Of a stretch of DNA of 64,000 bases, positions 26,129 to 36,600 are shown piece by piece. This stretch comes from Microcystis panniformis FACHB-1757 (lineage in GTDB: Bacteria; Cyanobacteriota; Cyanobacteriia; Cyanobacteriales; Microcystaceae): assembly GCF_001264245.1 (NCBI RefSeq), contig NZ_CP011339.1:2232001-2296000 (forward strand), read 5' to 3'. The position numbers and the translations under genes were made by a program. The notes under the pieces are model-generated. The model saw nothing but the letters and a program-made list of their open reading frames with translations, had not been told where the DNA came from and ran no database searches. Position 1 is the stretch's first letter, and every line of letters starts with the position of its first letter.

Positions 26129-27940
26129 TTAATCAGAAGCATTTACCTTTGAAATAGCAGTTTTTAAATAGGAAACCACCTCATTAATTGCTACTTCTGA
26201 CGCTTTTTTACTGGCTCTTTCGACTAATTCCACCTTACCCGATTTGAGAGATTTACCCGTGACAATGCGATAGGGAATCCCAATTAAATCCGCATCTTTG
26301 AACTTAACTCCCGCACGTTCATTCCGGTCATCTAAAAGGGTTTCAATGCCGGCTTGATTTAACTCATTGTATAAACTTTCGGCGGTTTTTACCTGCTCGG
26401 CATCGGCTAAATTAGGAATAACCACAATCGCTTGATAGGGGGCAATAGCTACGGGCCAAATAATACCATCTTTATCGTAGGATTGTTCTACGGCTGCCTG
26501 GGCTAAACGCGATACTCCAATCCCATAACAACCCATACAAATGGGGGTAGATTCTCCCGCTTCATTAGTATAAAAAGCATTCATAGCTTGAGAATATTTA
26601 TAGCCCAATTGGAAGATATGACCGACTTCAATTCCTCTGGCACTTTGCAAGGTTTGATTAGGATCATGAATAGCTCGATCACCTACCCGGGCTTTGCGTA
26701 GATCGACGATTAATTCCGGTAAGATAAAATCTTGACCCCAATTAGCTCCCACTACATGAAACCCAGTTTCATTAGCACCGGTGATAAAGTTTTCTAAGTC
26801 TGTCACCGTGTTGTCTGCTATGCGTAAAAACTGAGGAGCGATATCGCTGGCTTTTTTGAGCAAATTATCTTCTAAGTCAGGAGCAATATAACCTAAAGGT
26901 AAAGGTTTAGTTGCCCATTGCTGTTGAGCGGCAGCATCGGGTATTTTTAAAGCCAAAATTGTTTTAGCATTGTAACGGCTCGCCTGTCTAACTAATTCAT
27001 TTTGTAGTTTAACTTCGTTAACCTCTTGATCACCGCGAATATGCAGTAAAACTAAAACAGTTATGCCGCTATCATACACCACTTCGTAGAGAACATTTTT
27101 GACGATAGCGGTGGCAGAACAATCGAGAAATTTAGCTAAACTTTCGATCGTGTTGGTGTTAGGAGTCTCTTTTTTAGCCAACTTTTTAAAGGGAGAAGCC
27201 ACTTTATCTGCCGGCAAAGAAACGGCTTTTTCCACATTAGCCGCATACTTTTCATCGGCGGTAAATAAAACCTCATCTTCTCCAGCATCAGCTAAGACCA
27301 TAAATTCTTGGGATGCGGAACCGCCAATCGCTCCAGAATCGGCTTCTACTGCCCGAAAAGCTAACCCACAACGGCGGAAAATATTGCGGTAAGCTATATC
27401 CATCGCTTGATAGGTTTTCTTTAAACATTCCTCGTCGAGATTGAAAGAATAGGCATCTTTCATAATAAATTCTCGTCCCCGCATTAAACCAAAACGAGGG
27501 CGAATTTCATCGCGAAATTTAGTTTGAATTTGATATAAATTAACTGGTAATTGTCGATAGGAACGAATTAAATCACGAGCGACGGCAGTAATTACTTCTT
27601 CATGAGTCGGTCCTAATCCTAACTCCCGGTTTTGCCGGTCCGTCAGGGCAAACATAATCCCTTCTGCTTTTGTGTAGGTGTCCCAACGGCCTGATTCTTG
27701 CCAGAGTTCCGCCGGTTGCAGTTGGGGAAGTAAACATTCTTGGGCGCCGGCTTTGTTCATTTCTTCCCGGACTATCTGGGAGACTTTCTGTAAAACCCGC
27801 CACATCAGGGGTAAATAGGCGTAAATGCCGCTGCCAATGCGACGAATGTAACCGGCACGCACCAAGCATTTATGACTGGGGATTTCCGCCTCGGCCGGAT
27901 CTTCCCGGAGGGTGACAAAAAGCTGTTGAGAGAGTCGCAT
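26129..27940 (-). CDS. proS: Prolyl-tRNA synthetase
   Basis: There are 603 residues, the bacterial (ProS type 1) length. Class II motifs are visible: IRRIGSGIYAYLPL, RDEIRPRFGLMRGREFIMKD and GIGVSRLAQAAVEQ. A YbaK-like editing insertion (about 225-390) and a C-terminal anticodon-binding domain (AIVVIPNL..., DDRNERAGVKFKDADLIG) complete it. It charges tRNA-Pro in the cytoplasm. It is a single gene. Confidence 0.97.
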   Translation of the reverse strand: MRLSQQLFVTLREDPAEAEIPSHKCLVRAGYIRRIGSGIYAYLPLMWRVLQKVSQIVREEMNKAGAQECLLPQLQPAELWQESGRWDTYTKAEGIMFALTDRQNRELGLGPTHEEVITAVARDLIRSYRQLPVNLYQIQTKFRDEIRPRFGLMRGREFIMKDAYSFNLDEECLKKTYQAMDIAYRNIFRRCGLAFRAVEADSGAIGGSASQEFMVLADAGEDEVLFTADEKYAANVEKAVSLPADKVASPFKKLAKKETPNTNTIESLAKFLDCSATAIVKNVLYEVVYDSGITVLVLLHIRGDQEVNEVKLQNELVRQASRYNAKTILALKIPDAAAQQQWATKPLPLGYIAPDLEDNLLKKASDIAPQFLRIADNTVTDLENFITGANETGFHVVGANWGQDFILPELIVDLRKARVGDRAIHDPNQTLQSARGIEVGHIFQLGYKYSQAMNAFYTNEAGESTPICMGCYGIGVSRLAQAAVEQSYDKDGIIWPVAIAPYQAIVVIPNLADAEQVKTAESLYNELNQAGIETLLDDRNERAGVKFKDADLIGIPYRIVTGKSLKSGKVELVERASKKASEVAINEVVSYLKTAISKVNASD

Positions 27941-28019
27941 CCTATCGATATCCTTTTGAACAGAAGACTTTCTATTATCTCATCAAAGGAGAGCGACTGC
28001 AATTATCAATTACTTGTGT

Positions 28020-28400
28020 TGACAAACAATAACAGCGACCAGTTTACCGATTCTCAGGTATTTCCCCTCATAACTTGAGACTGGTTGGAGAAGCATTGAA
28101 CCTTAGTTGCAATTGCCTAACTCCCTTGTTCTCTACTCTAGGAAATATGAGCGTTCAGGTCGGTCGCTGTTATCGTCGTTATCGAGACAGAATGTAACTT
28201 TAACAGGGTTTACTCCTTTGTGAACTTGACCTTATAACCTTGCCAGTTGATCTGTCAGGGAGGCTTTTCTCTCTAGCCTCAATTATTAATATAACATCGG
28301 ATCGGAGCTAGAAGTCTTTCTCTTAATTAAACTTTACATTGCTGGGGTCAAGGAAAAGCTTAGATGTTTTGACGCTTGACCGACCATAACTCTTATTATT
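28020..28400 (+). repeat. Long direct repeat, copy 1, beside the PLP gene
   Basis: 28020-28183 and 28268-28390 are nearly identical to 30350-30506 and 30548-30662. The first block has facing arms AACAGCGACC and GGTCGCTGTT about 135 bp apart, so it may itself be a MITE. Confidence 0.85.
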
Positions 28401-28408
28401 CAAAAATT

Positions 28409-28626
28409 ATGGCAGCAGTGACCTCAACAGTAGTCAAAGAAAGCGCAGAAGAATTAACTAACTCAACAGACCAAAGAAGCAATCACCGCTAGGGAAAAAG
28501 ACAAACTGCCGCTAAAGCAAGAAAAAGCTCCCACCCTCAAGGTGATAGCTAAAAGTTGATGGCATCATAGAAACACAGTGCCGAGCTGCTTGTGTAAATA
28601 TCGTGAGCAAGGCAACGAAAAGAACT
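28409..28626 (+). pseudogene. 5' remnant of an IS630-like transposase
   Basis: ATG 28409 opens a short frame (MAAVTSTVVKESAEELTNST) and then shifts. A helix-turn-helix-like relic (HRNT...KYREQGNEK) is readable near 28560-28620. The remnant ends where the decarboxylase gene begins. Confidence 0.5.
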
Positions 28627-30306
28627 TTATAAAGTGAATCGGAACGATCCCTTAAACTTCCCGTTGCCGAGGTCCCAGTGAGATAGGTGAGTAGTATGCT
28701 TATCCACAGGGAGGCTTGATTTGGGCGCTATATATACAACCAGTCTCAATGGCTGGCTGGTACGAATTATCGTGTCTGACTTCAAATATGTTCTTGTTCC
28801 CCAAACTGAAACATCTTTGGCCTGTTTGCCGACAAGATACAAAGCTGAAATGATTGTGGCATCCGAGGCGATGCGGACGGCGAATGGGATTGATATCGCC
28901 CCTAAAGAACTCTTCGCCTTCACCATGAACTGCAAAGTTCTTGGCGCTATGAGTTGGACTCTGGTAAATGCGTAGCCATCTGAAGATTCTCCCTGCTTGA
29001 GATAGTCACTGCTTAGTCTTTCAATGATATCGAGATCAATTTCATGATCTAGCACTTCTGAAGGGGGGTGCGTCGGCCTGGAAAATCCCAAGAAACTGTG
29101 ATCGGCAAATACGTCCTCAGCAGCGTAAGCCGTTTCTATTTGACCCATTTCATCTATGGTTATATGCCCGGGCCCGTGAAACCCATTAAAGTGATTGCTT
29201 ACTGAATAGCAATATGCTCCTGCGTGTTGGATTAACAATGGATCCCCAGGACTCTGGCCTTCTAAATTGGTCGATGGTAGCAATATATCGCCGGCAAAAC
29301 AAAGTGGCCCTCCAATAGCATCGTTCCCTTGAGTAGGCAGGGTGCGATGATTGCGATCAATAATTTGGTGGCTCCATGAGAGGAGAGTCACCTTGATTAG
29401 CTGGTCGGAGCCAACATCAACAATAGCCCAACGTCTGCCCCGCATCTGCTTAAGCTCGCGGATACGAGTCAACAAGGCGACGGCATTACCAACCAGTGCG
29501 TGTCCAGGCTCGACTATGTACTCAATACCGGGTAACAAGTGTTTCTTTAATGCTTCTGTGTACTCTGGGATTGTTGGAAACTGTTGCCCGTCATGGAAGT
29601 CAATGCCAAACCCACCGCCAAGATTTAGTTTTCTCATGCAATGATTCGAGCTGGCTTCGATTAAGTTTTTCAAATGATGAATAAACTGAACCGAATTATT
29701 AAATGCCGATACATTATCCATCTGAGTTCCAATATGGATATGCAAACCAGCTATAGGTAGTTTGCAACTGGCCAGAGCATCTGGCAATTCCTCGGATGGG
29801 ATGCCAAACTTACTGTTAGGCGAGGCGTGAGAAACCAGATCCTGCCAATCAGTATTGTGGAAATACTCCACCGGTTTTTCTGGGTTAACTCGAACCAGCA
29901 AGTTCCCACTCCAATCCTTGCCATAAAGCTTATGTTGAAGGTCATCTAATATAGCTTGGGAGTCAGCAACTACTGTTGAGCCTCCATCGAGGAGATCTAC
30001 CATTAGCTGGTGGTCGGGCGCCGGACTGTTGTATGTGATCCGATTCAACGGGAATCCGCAAGAAAGGGCCAACTCAACTTCATATTTAGAAGAGCAGTCT
30101 GCGGAGCATCCCAGGGATGCCAGTTCATTCAGAATCGCCATCGACGGATTAGCCTTGATCGGGTAGGCAACCTGAGATGGACTGCCGACAAGCTCCACAA
30201 AGTGGGACAGGTTCCGACGAAGCTGACCGACGTTCAGTATGTAGAGAGGAGACCCATGGCGTTTTGCTATCTCCTCGATGTCAATTGATCGCGTCCAAGT
30301 TTCCAT
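28627..30306 (-). CDS. PLP-dependent decarboxylase with extra C-terminal domain
   Basis: ATG 30306 is preferred to TTG 30336, because GAAGGG precedes it by 5-6 bases; this gives 559 residues. The fold-type III (alanine-racemase-like) decarboxylase covers about residues 1-410. The PLP lysine is in YPIKANPS, the phosphate loop is LNLGGGFGIDF, the EPGHALVG motif is present, and the C-terminal catalytic part contains CFAGD and AGAYCYSV. This places it with ornithine/diaminopimelate decarboxylases. About 140 further residues follow the core, which the family lacks; I cannot name that domain. Flanking direct repeats and an IS relic suggest transfer. It may serve a specialised pathway. Confidence 0.82.
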   Translation of the reverse strand: METWTRSIDIEEIAKRHGSPLYILNVGQLRRNLSHFVELVGSPSQVAYPIKANPSMAILNELASLGCSADCSSKYEVELALSCGFPLNRITYNSPAPDHQLMVDLLDGGSTVVADSQAILDDLQHKLYGKDWSGNLLVRVNPEKPVEYFHNTDWQDLVSHASPNSKFGIPSEELPDALASCKLPIAGLHIHIGTQMDNVSAFNNSVQFIHHLKNLIEASSNHCMRKLNLGGGFGIDFHDGQQFPTIPEYTEALKKHLLPGIEYIVEPGHALVGNAVALLTRIRELKQMRGRRWAIVDVGSDQLIKVTLLSWSHQIIDRNHRTLPTQGNDAIGGPLCFAGDILLPSTNLEGQSPGDPLLIQHAGAYCYSVSNHFNGFHGPGHITIDEMGQIETAYAAEDVFADHSFLGFSRPTHPPSEVLDHEIDLDIIERLSSDYLKQGESSDGYAFTRVQLIAPRTLQFMVKAKSSLGAISIPFAVRIASDATIISALYLVGKQAKDVSVWGTRTYLKSDTIIRTSQPLRLVVYIAPKSSLPVDKHTTHLSHWDLGNGKFKGSFRFTL

Positions 30307-30349
30307 AATCCCTTCTATAATCTCGCTTTTGTCCAACGCCTAGCATCAC

Positions 30350-30668
30350 CCGCAAACAGCGATCAGTTTATCGATTCTCAGGTATTTCCCCCCACTACTT
30401 GGGACTGGTTGGAGAAGCATTGAACCTTAGTTGCAATTGCCTAACTCCCTTGTTCTCTACTCTAGGAAATATGAGCGTTCAGGTCGATCGCTGTTATCGT
30501 CGTTATGCCACCCTATCGAACCATACCAAGTAAGGAAGAACCTTTTTTTTTAGCTTCAATTATTAATGTAACATCGGATCGGAGCTAGAAGTCTTTCTCT
30601 ATAATCAAAGTTTACATTACTGGGATCAAGGCAAAGCCTAGATGTTTTGACGCTTGACCGATGATAAT
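30350..30668 (+). repeat. Long direct repeat, copy 2
   Basis: Partner of 28020-28400. The middle part is replaced by an end fragment of MITE C (30508-30542). Confidence 0.85.
30508..30542 (+). mobile_element. End fragment of MITE type C
   Basis: CCCTATCGAACCATACCAAG followed by a GAAGAACC end matches the terminal 35 bp of MITE C. Confidence 0.75.
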
Positions 30669-30853
30669 TAACCTCATCGGTATCAGAAAAGAAGGGGGGG
30701 GTTAACCTGAAAGAATACAAACGATTCAGAACCTCCATCCTACTTTAGCCGAGTCCAGCCTTCTCGAACCGGTCATCGAGTTTTTGGCAGTGCCTTCGGC
30801 ATCGCAATCAACTGATGATGCGGGGTCAGACTGAAGGCGATGTTAGTCCAAAA

Positions 30854-31624
30854 TTATTTATTTTGAATTACCATTGTTGCACAAGTAATTATATTTTCTA
30901 GATTGTTATACTCGGCTCTTTGTTTTTCAATATAATGATCAAATAAATATTTTTTGTCTGGATATTGTACCGCTAATTCTTGGCATCTTTGCTTAAGATA
31001 ATTAAACTGCATTTCATACTCATCATTTTGATTTATTTCAGTTTCTGTATATTCTTTTATTAATTTCATGCCAGCTTTCTCGATTTGTTTTAACAGCATA
31101 CTTTTTTTGATTATAAATTCATGCTTATAGGGTTGATCATCTTCAAAATATCCATCATCCAAGATAATTAGACCATCTTTTGTCAGATTTTTTTTTAAGA
31201 TAGTCATAGTTTGAAAATAATTTCCAAATACAGGACCGATCGAGCCGAGGATAATTAGATTAAATTGGTTTAATGTCTTGATTATTTCTCGTGCGTCTCC
31301 TGAAATAAATTTACACCTTGAAGTAATTGCTTCTTCTCTAGCTTTTTTATTAGCGATTTCAATAAATTCTGGTATTGCATCGATTCCGAGGCAGTAGCAA
31401 TCCAGTTCAATTGACAATTTTATCGAGACTGCACCTTTGCCGCAGCCTAGATCTAGTACATTTAATTCAGAATAATTATTTGTATGTGCTTTGACAATTT
31501 TAAGAATAGAATTTGCAGAAGAGCCTATTTCCCAGAAGTCCTGTAAAATATATGGAAGAAAAGGTAAGATTGACTTATCTTGGCAATCCATAGCCTGTGC
31601 AATAGTTTCTTCTAAGGTCTTCAT
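30854..31624 (-). CDS. Class I SAM-dependent methyltransferase
   Basis: There are 256 residues. Motif I (LNVLDLGCGKGAVSIKL) and the motif II acidic end (YCLGIDAIPEFIEIA) are clear, followed by the adenine-contact motif ISGDAREI. The substrate is unknown. The gene is AT-rich compared with its neighbours and lies beside MITEs, so it may have been acquired. It could act with the PLP enzyme upstream, but the spacing of about 500 bp argues against a shared transcript. Confidence 0.82.
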   Translation of the reverse strand: MKTLEETIAQAMDCQDKSILPFLPYILQDFWEIGSSANSILKIVKAHTNNYSELNVLDLGCGKGAVSIKLSIELDCYCLGIDAIPEFIEIANKKAREEAITSRCKFISGDAREIIKTLNQFNLIILGSIGPVFGNYFQTMTILKKNLTKDGLIILDDGYFEDDQPYKHEFIIKKSMLLKQIEKAGMKLIKEYTETEINQNDEYEMQFNYLKQRCQELAVQYPDKKYLFDHYIEKQRAEYNNLENIITCATMVIQNK

Positions 31625-31651
31625 TCTCTCTAAAAATTCCTGGACTAACTA

Positions 31652-31742
31652 AGTAGTCATGCAAAATTAATTACCTGCCCGATCGAGCTAAAACCCTTAC
31701 GGGGCAATGATCGTCATGTGTAAATAATTTTGCCTAGGTACT
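31652..31742 (+). mobile_element. MITE type B (91 bp, TA target), copy 1
   Basis: The ends AGTAGTCATGCAAAATTA and TTTTGCCTAGGTACT are flanked by TA. It is identical in design to 50039-50129. Small size and a TA target point to an IS630-type source. Confidence 0.87.
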
Positions 31743-31748
31743 TATTAA

Positions 31749-31868
31749 TCATACCGCTTCCTGCGGTTCCGCACCCTCCTCTATCCTACTTCCATCAGTT
31801 AAACACCCCCTCAATTTGGCCATAATTACCGCAGAAGGGTTTCTAGTATTCCACTCAAAAGGTGCGTT
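31749..31868 (-). pseudogene. tnpB C-terminal remnant
   Basis: The minus strand encodes a tail of the type NTRNPSAV...GCLTDGSRIEEGAEPQEA. This resembles, from memory, the end of TnpB proteins of this kind of cyanobacterium. Only this fragment remains, between two MITEs. Confidence 0.45.
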
Positions 31869-31872
31869 AACT

Positions 31873-32059
31873 GGTTCTTCGGTTTGTGTTATGCAATGGA
31901 CAGGAGTTATAAGGGATAAAACCCTTATAGAGAAAGACATTTGCTGATTTTTGTCAATTGTTTTCGATCTAGAGCGAACTAATCAATTAAATCTTTTGCC
32001 AGATAAGGATTTAGTCGATTTATGCCCCCCTATCGAACCATAACAAGTAACGAAGAGCC
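31873..32059 (-). mobile_element. MITE type C, copy 3
   Basis: 187 bp with GGTTCTTCG and CGAAGAGCC ends. The flanking 8-mers (CGTTAACT and GGATTAAG) do not match, so the surroundings have been rearranged since insertion. Confidence 0.85.
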
Positions 32060-32130
32060 GGATTAAGCCGCCATTACTACTACCGAATCACCACCATCAC
32101 CACCATTGTGCCTTTCTACTTATGTAGACT

Positions 32131-33174
32131 TTAGACGTTCATAATCTGAGATTTATTAAACTTCTGAAATCGTAGAGTCAGCAAGGAATCCAGTTCTTTT
32201 TTATGTTTCAGATGGGCATCATTCAAACATTCATAAATGGCTGAAGAAAAGTCAGAAAAGTTTTCATAATATTTACCATATAAACATTTCTTTTTGACCA
32301 ATTTCCACAGCCTTTCAATTAAATTTAGATTAGGTGAATAAGACGGCAGATAGAGCAGCTCTATTGACAAAGAAAGAGCCAATTCTTCAACAATTTTACA
32401 TTTTTGATAGCGGGCATTATCTAAGACTAGAGTGATGGGAATCATTAGTCCTAAAGCAGCTATTTTTGACCGGAGTTCACAGACTTGAGTTGCCGTAATA
32501 TAAGTTTCATATGTTACCAGAATAACTTCATGAGTTATTGCATTTAATGCTCCTAAAACATTGAAGCGTTTACGCCCGCTCGGTGACTTAACAAAAAGTC
32601 TCTCAAAACACCAAACAAAACCGAGAAATGCTCCCATGACGAAGTGAGCGGCATCAACAAAAAAAACAGCCCTTTTTCCTTCTTTTGCCTCATTTAGTCT
32701 GGGTTCTAGCTTTTTTTCTTTGTAGTCCTCTTGTTCATCTGGGTCAGCTTTAGAAGGAAGAGAACCTACTTTTAAACATTTCATTCCCATTGATTTTAAA
32801 AATTTTCTCACTTGGGTAGGACTTCGTTTTATTCCCGTCAATTCTTCTATCCTATATACAGCTTCATTTATTGTGGCTGGTGGATTTTTCTCGAAGTATT
32901 TTTTGAGGGTTTCTTTTTGAAACTCTAATTCACTTTTAGGGCGATAGAAGTTGATTTCTTTTAATTTTTCTATTCCGCCCTCTTGATAATCTCGAAGATA
33001 GGTTAATAAGGTATTTGGCGAGATTCCTGCTAACTGACAAATTTTTTGGTGCGGTATCTTTTGGCTTTTTAACCAGAGAACTTCCATCTTCAGTTGAACC
33101 CGGGGATGGGGATGATGAAATCTTTCATAATACAGTGAGTTCTTTTCTTCTTCCGTGAATTCTAGGTTAATCAT
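32131..33174 (-). CDS. IS630-family transposase
   Basis: There are 347 residues. An N-terminal helix-turn-helix (KICQLAGISPNTLLTYLRDY) and a winged helix (about 80-125) precede a DDE domain. The catalytic residues are visible in FFVDAAHF, LVLDNARYQ and NLIERLWK. All look intact, so it may be active. A related short sequence AGACTTTAG lies outside both ends (32125 and, inverted, 33310), which may mark the terminal repeats. Confidence 0.9.
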   Translation of the reverse strand: MINLEFTEEEKNSLYYERFHHPHPRVQLKMEVLWLKSQKIPHQKICQLAGISPNTLLTYLRDYQEGGIEKLKEINFYRPKSELEFQKETLKKYFEKNPPATINEAVYRIEELTGIKRSPTQVRKFLKSMGMKCLKVGSLPSKADPDEQEDYKEKKLEPRLNEAKEGKRAVFFVDAAHFVMGAFLGFVWCFERLFVKSPSGRKRFNVLGALNAITHEVILVTYETYITATQVCELRSKIAALGLMIPITLVLDNARYQKCKIVEELALSLSIELLYLPSYSPNLNLIERLWKLVKKKCLYGKYYENFSDFSSAIYECLNDAHLKHKKELDSLLTLRFQKFNKSQIMNV

Positions 33175-33500
33175 GTTTTTAATGAGTGCTTTGCTTCTAA
33201 TTATGGCTCTTAAACTATATTATTGTCCTTGAGTAAAAAATGCAAGTTGCAGCCGTGCAAAGTATACTTAAGAACAAAACTATACCCATAAGCTATCAGC
33301 CATTGGCTAAAGTCTGACCACAACCTCCTCAGCAGTCAAGCAGAATCGGATCAAAAATATTTTGTCAATCTGTTTTTCCTACCAAAGAAAAAGCTTTTTG
33401 TCAAGCATACAAAAGAACTACATTTTTCAGGAAAATCAAGAATTTTTTCCAGAAAATGTCAGCCAAAACACTGTTTTTAGGGAACAAAATAATCCTGGCT

Positions 33501-33571
33501 ATACCATATATAGAGTGATAAGATTATTTAACACGCTAGATGTTGTGTTTTCCCAGAAAATCTGATAGAAT
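33501..33571 (+). promoter_or_regulatory. Candidate nrdA promoter with NrdR-like boxes
   Basis: ATACCATATATAGAGT (33501-33516) agrees with the NrdR box consensus ACACWATATATWGTGT at 13 of 16 positions. A weaker second box starts at 33531 (ACACGCTAGATGTTGT), 30 bp on, about three helical turns. It overlaps a possible -35 TTGTGT (33543-33548), which is 17 bp before a -10 TAGAAT (33566-33571). NrdR represses ribonucleotide reductase genes in many bacteria. Confidence 0.4.
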
Positions 33572-33627
33572 ACTCTAGTACAAATAGATTAATTTGTCAA
33601 ATTTTTTAACGCCGCAATTTCCTAATT

Positions 33628-36600
33628 ATGCAATCAAAGCCCTTGACTACTACCGTCTCCATTCACAAAAATAACGAAGTAATACCCTTTCGTTCTACCC
33701 CTTTAGCTAATATGGGCAGCCATGGAATTAGAGTGATTCGGCGCGATGGTTCCACCACAAGCTTAAATATCGGCAAAATTCGCGACGTGGTAGAGTGGGC
33801 TTGTGAAGGCAAAAAAGTCAATTCAATCGCCTTAGAAGCGGGTTTAACCACGCGCCTGCGGGATGGGATTACCACCAGGGAAATACAGGATAATTTAATT
33901 AATTGCGCCCTAGAAATGTGTAGTCCCGAGGAACCGGATTGGCGCTATGTGGCGGGAAGATTGCATATTTGGAGTCTGTGGAAAGATACCTTAGTAGTCC
34001 GGGGTTATCAGTACGGAAATTACGAGAAAACTGTCAAAACTCAAGTTAAAAATCGGCTGTACGACGAAAGGATTCTCATCTATTCCGAAGCAGAATTAAA
34101 AGAAGCCGGTTCTTGGATTAATCCCGATTGGGACATCGATTATGATTACGCAGGGGCATTGTTAATCACTAGCCGTTATTTACTCAAAAATGAGTTACCC
34201 CAAGAGGCATTATTAACCTGTTCCCTACTGCTTGCCACTGTGGAAGAACCGGCTAATAGACTCCACTGGGCGAAGAAATTTTATCAAGGGATTGCTCAAA
34301 GAAAAATCTCTCTTGCCACCCCAATTTTAGCCAATTTACGCACACCTAAAGGTTCCCTAACCAGTTGTTTTATACTTTCCATTGACGACAGTTTAGAAAG
34401 CATTTTCGGCGAGATTACTAATGCTGCCCGCATCTCCAAAAATGGTGGCGGTGTCGGGGTGAATATGAGTAGAATCCGTGCCACTGGTAGCTGGGTAATG
34501 GGGAAAGCTAATGCTTCCGGGGGGATTATTCCTTGGATTAAATTACTCAACGATACAGCTATTGCAGTAAATCAGGGGGGAAGACGAGCCGGGGCAGTAA
34601 CTATCGGTGTTGACATCTGGCATTTAGATGTGCCAGAATTTCTGGAAATGCAGACAGAAAACGGTGATCAAAGACGCAAAGCTTATGATGTTTTTCCCCA
34701 ATTAGTTATCACCGATGAATTTATGCGTCGGGTGATAACTAAAGCCGAGTGGACATTAGTAGATCCCTACGAAGTTCGCAATAAATTAGGTATAGAATTA
34801 GCGGAACTATGGGGGGAAGAATTTGAAGAGGCCTATCGTTTAGTAGAAGCTAATTTAGATCAAGAGATTCTCCTCTATAAAAAAATCAATGCCCGGGACT
34901 TATTTAAAAGTATCATGCGTTCCCAAGTAGAAACAGGAATGCCCTACATTGCTTTCAAAGATACCATTAATCGCGCTAATCCTAATAAACACGATGGCTA
35001 CATCCCCGGTGTAAATTTATGCGTCGCGGGAGAAACAAAAATTCTCACTGACCGAGGACAAATAGCAATCGCTGATTTGGTGGGGGAATATGTTAATGTC
35101 TGGAATGGATTGGAGTGGTCAGAAGTATTAGTTAAAAAGACTGGAGAAAACCAGCCTTTATTAAAGGTCAATTTCTCTAACGGAGAGGCATTAGAATGTA
35201 CTTACTACCATAAGTTTTACGTTCAGAAAAACTACAAGGGAACCGTGGAAATTGTGGAGGCAAAAGACCTCAAACAAGGAGATAAATTAATTAAATACCA
35301 GCTGCCTCTCATCCAGTCAGAAAATGATCTTGACTTTCCCTACGCCTACACCGCAGGATTCTTTTCTGGAGATGGGAGTTACGGAAACAATGGAATGCCA
35401 GAAGTTGACCTATACGGAGTTAAAAAAGAGTTACTTCCCTTATTGGCTATTCGTAACAAATATCGGGGAAATGGCTCTATTGAAAAAGGTACTTTTTGGA
35501 GAAAAGAAACCGATACCCTAGGGGTATATCATGACAGTAAACAAGATCGGATCGTCTGTAAACTCCCGTTAGATATTCCCAGTAAATTTACAGTTCCTCT
35601 CAATGGTTACACAATTAAATCTCGTTTAGAATGGTTAGCTGGTTTACTTGATGCCGATGGAACAGTTGCCCGCAATGGTTCTAACGAGTCTCTCCAGATT
35701 GCTGCTGTTAACCGGCAATTTTTGCTCGATATTCGCCTAATGTTACAGACTTTAGGAGTTGATTCCAAAGTTACTTTTATGGATGACGGTGGCTATAAAT
35801 TGATGCCAAATGGAAAGGGAAATTATCAAGAATATCTCTGTCAACCAAAATATCGTTTACTGATTAATTCTGTCGGACTATTTCAACTTGGTCAATTGGG
35901 ACTTAAAACCCATCGCTTACAATGGACTTTAAAAGAACCCCAACGTTCGGCAACTCAGTTTATCCGCATTGAATCGGTAGAGTTAACCTGTCGTCGAGAT
36001 GACACCTACTGTTTTACAGAACCCAAGCGTCATCTGGGAATGTTTAACGGCATTCTAACAGGACAATGCACCGAATCTTTTAGCAATGTCACCCCCGATA
36101 AAACTGCCCATTGCTGTAATTTAGTTAGCCTTAATTTAGCCAATATCGACAGGGAAGAAATCGAGTCTAATTGTCAAATCGCTGTCAGGATTCTCGACAA
36201 TACCATCGATATCACTAATCCTCCCTTTGATAATGCTAAAAACCACAACGATAAATATCGCACTATTGGGGTAGGGGCGATGGGATTGGCTGACTGGTTA
36301 GCTAAACGGAAATTATCCTACAATAACCTGTCAGAAATTAGTAATTTATTTGAAGAAATTGGCTATTGGTGTACCTATTCCTCGATGGAATTAGCCAAAG
36401 AACGCGGTGCTTATCAAGCTTTCTTGGGTAGCGAATGGAGTCAAGGTAAATTAATCGGAGCAAAACCAGTGGAATGGTTTTTAAATAACGCGGTGCAACC
36501 GCAAAGATGGCAACAATTAGCCGAAGATATTCAACGATTTGGCATCCGTAATTCCCATATTACCGCCATTGCTCCTAATACTTCCTCTAGTTTGGTACAG

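Noticed and set aside
33362..33565. 67-codon frame before nrdA
   Set aside because: It overlaps the promoter and NrdR-like boxes and has no recognisable protein character.
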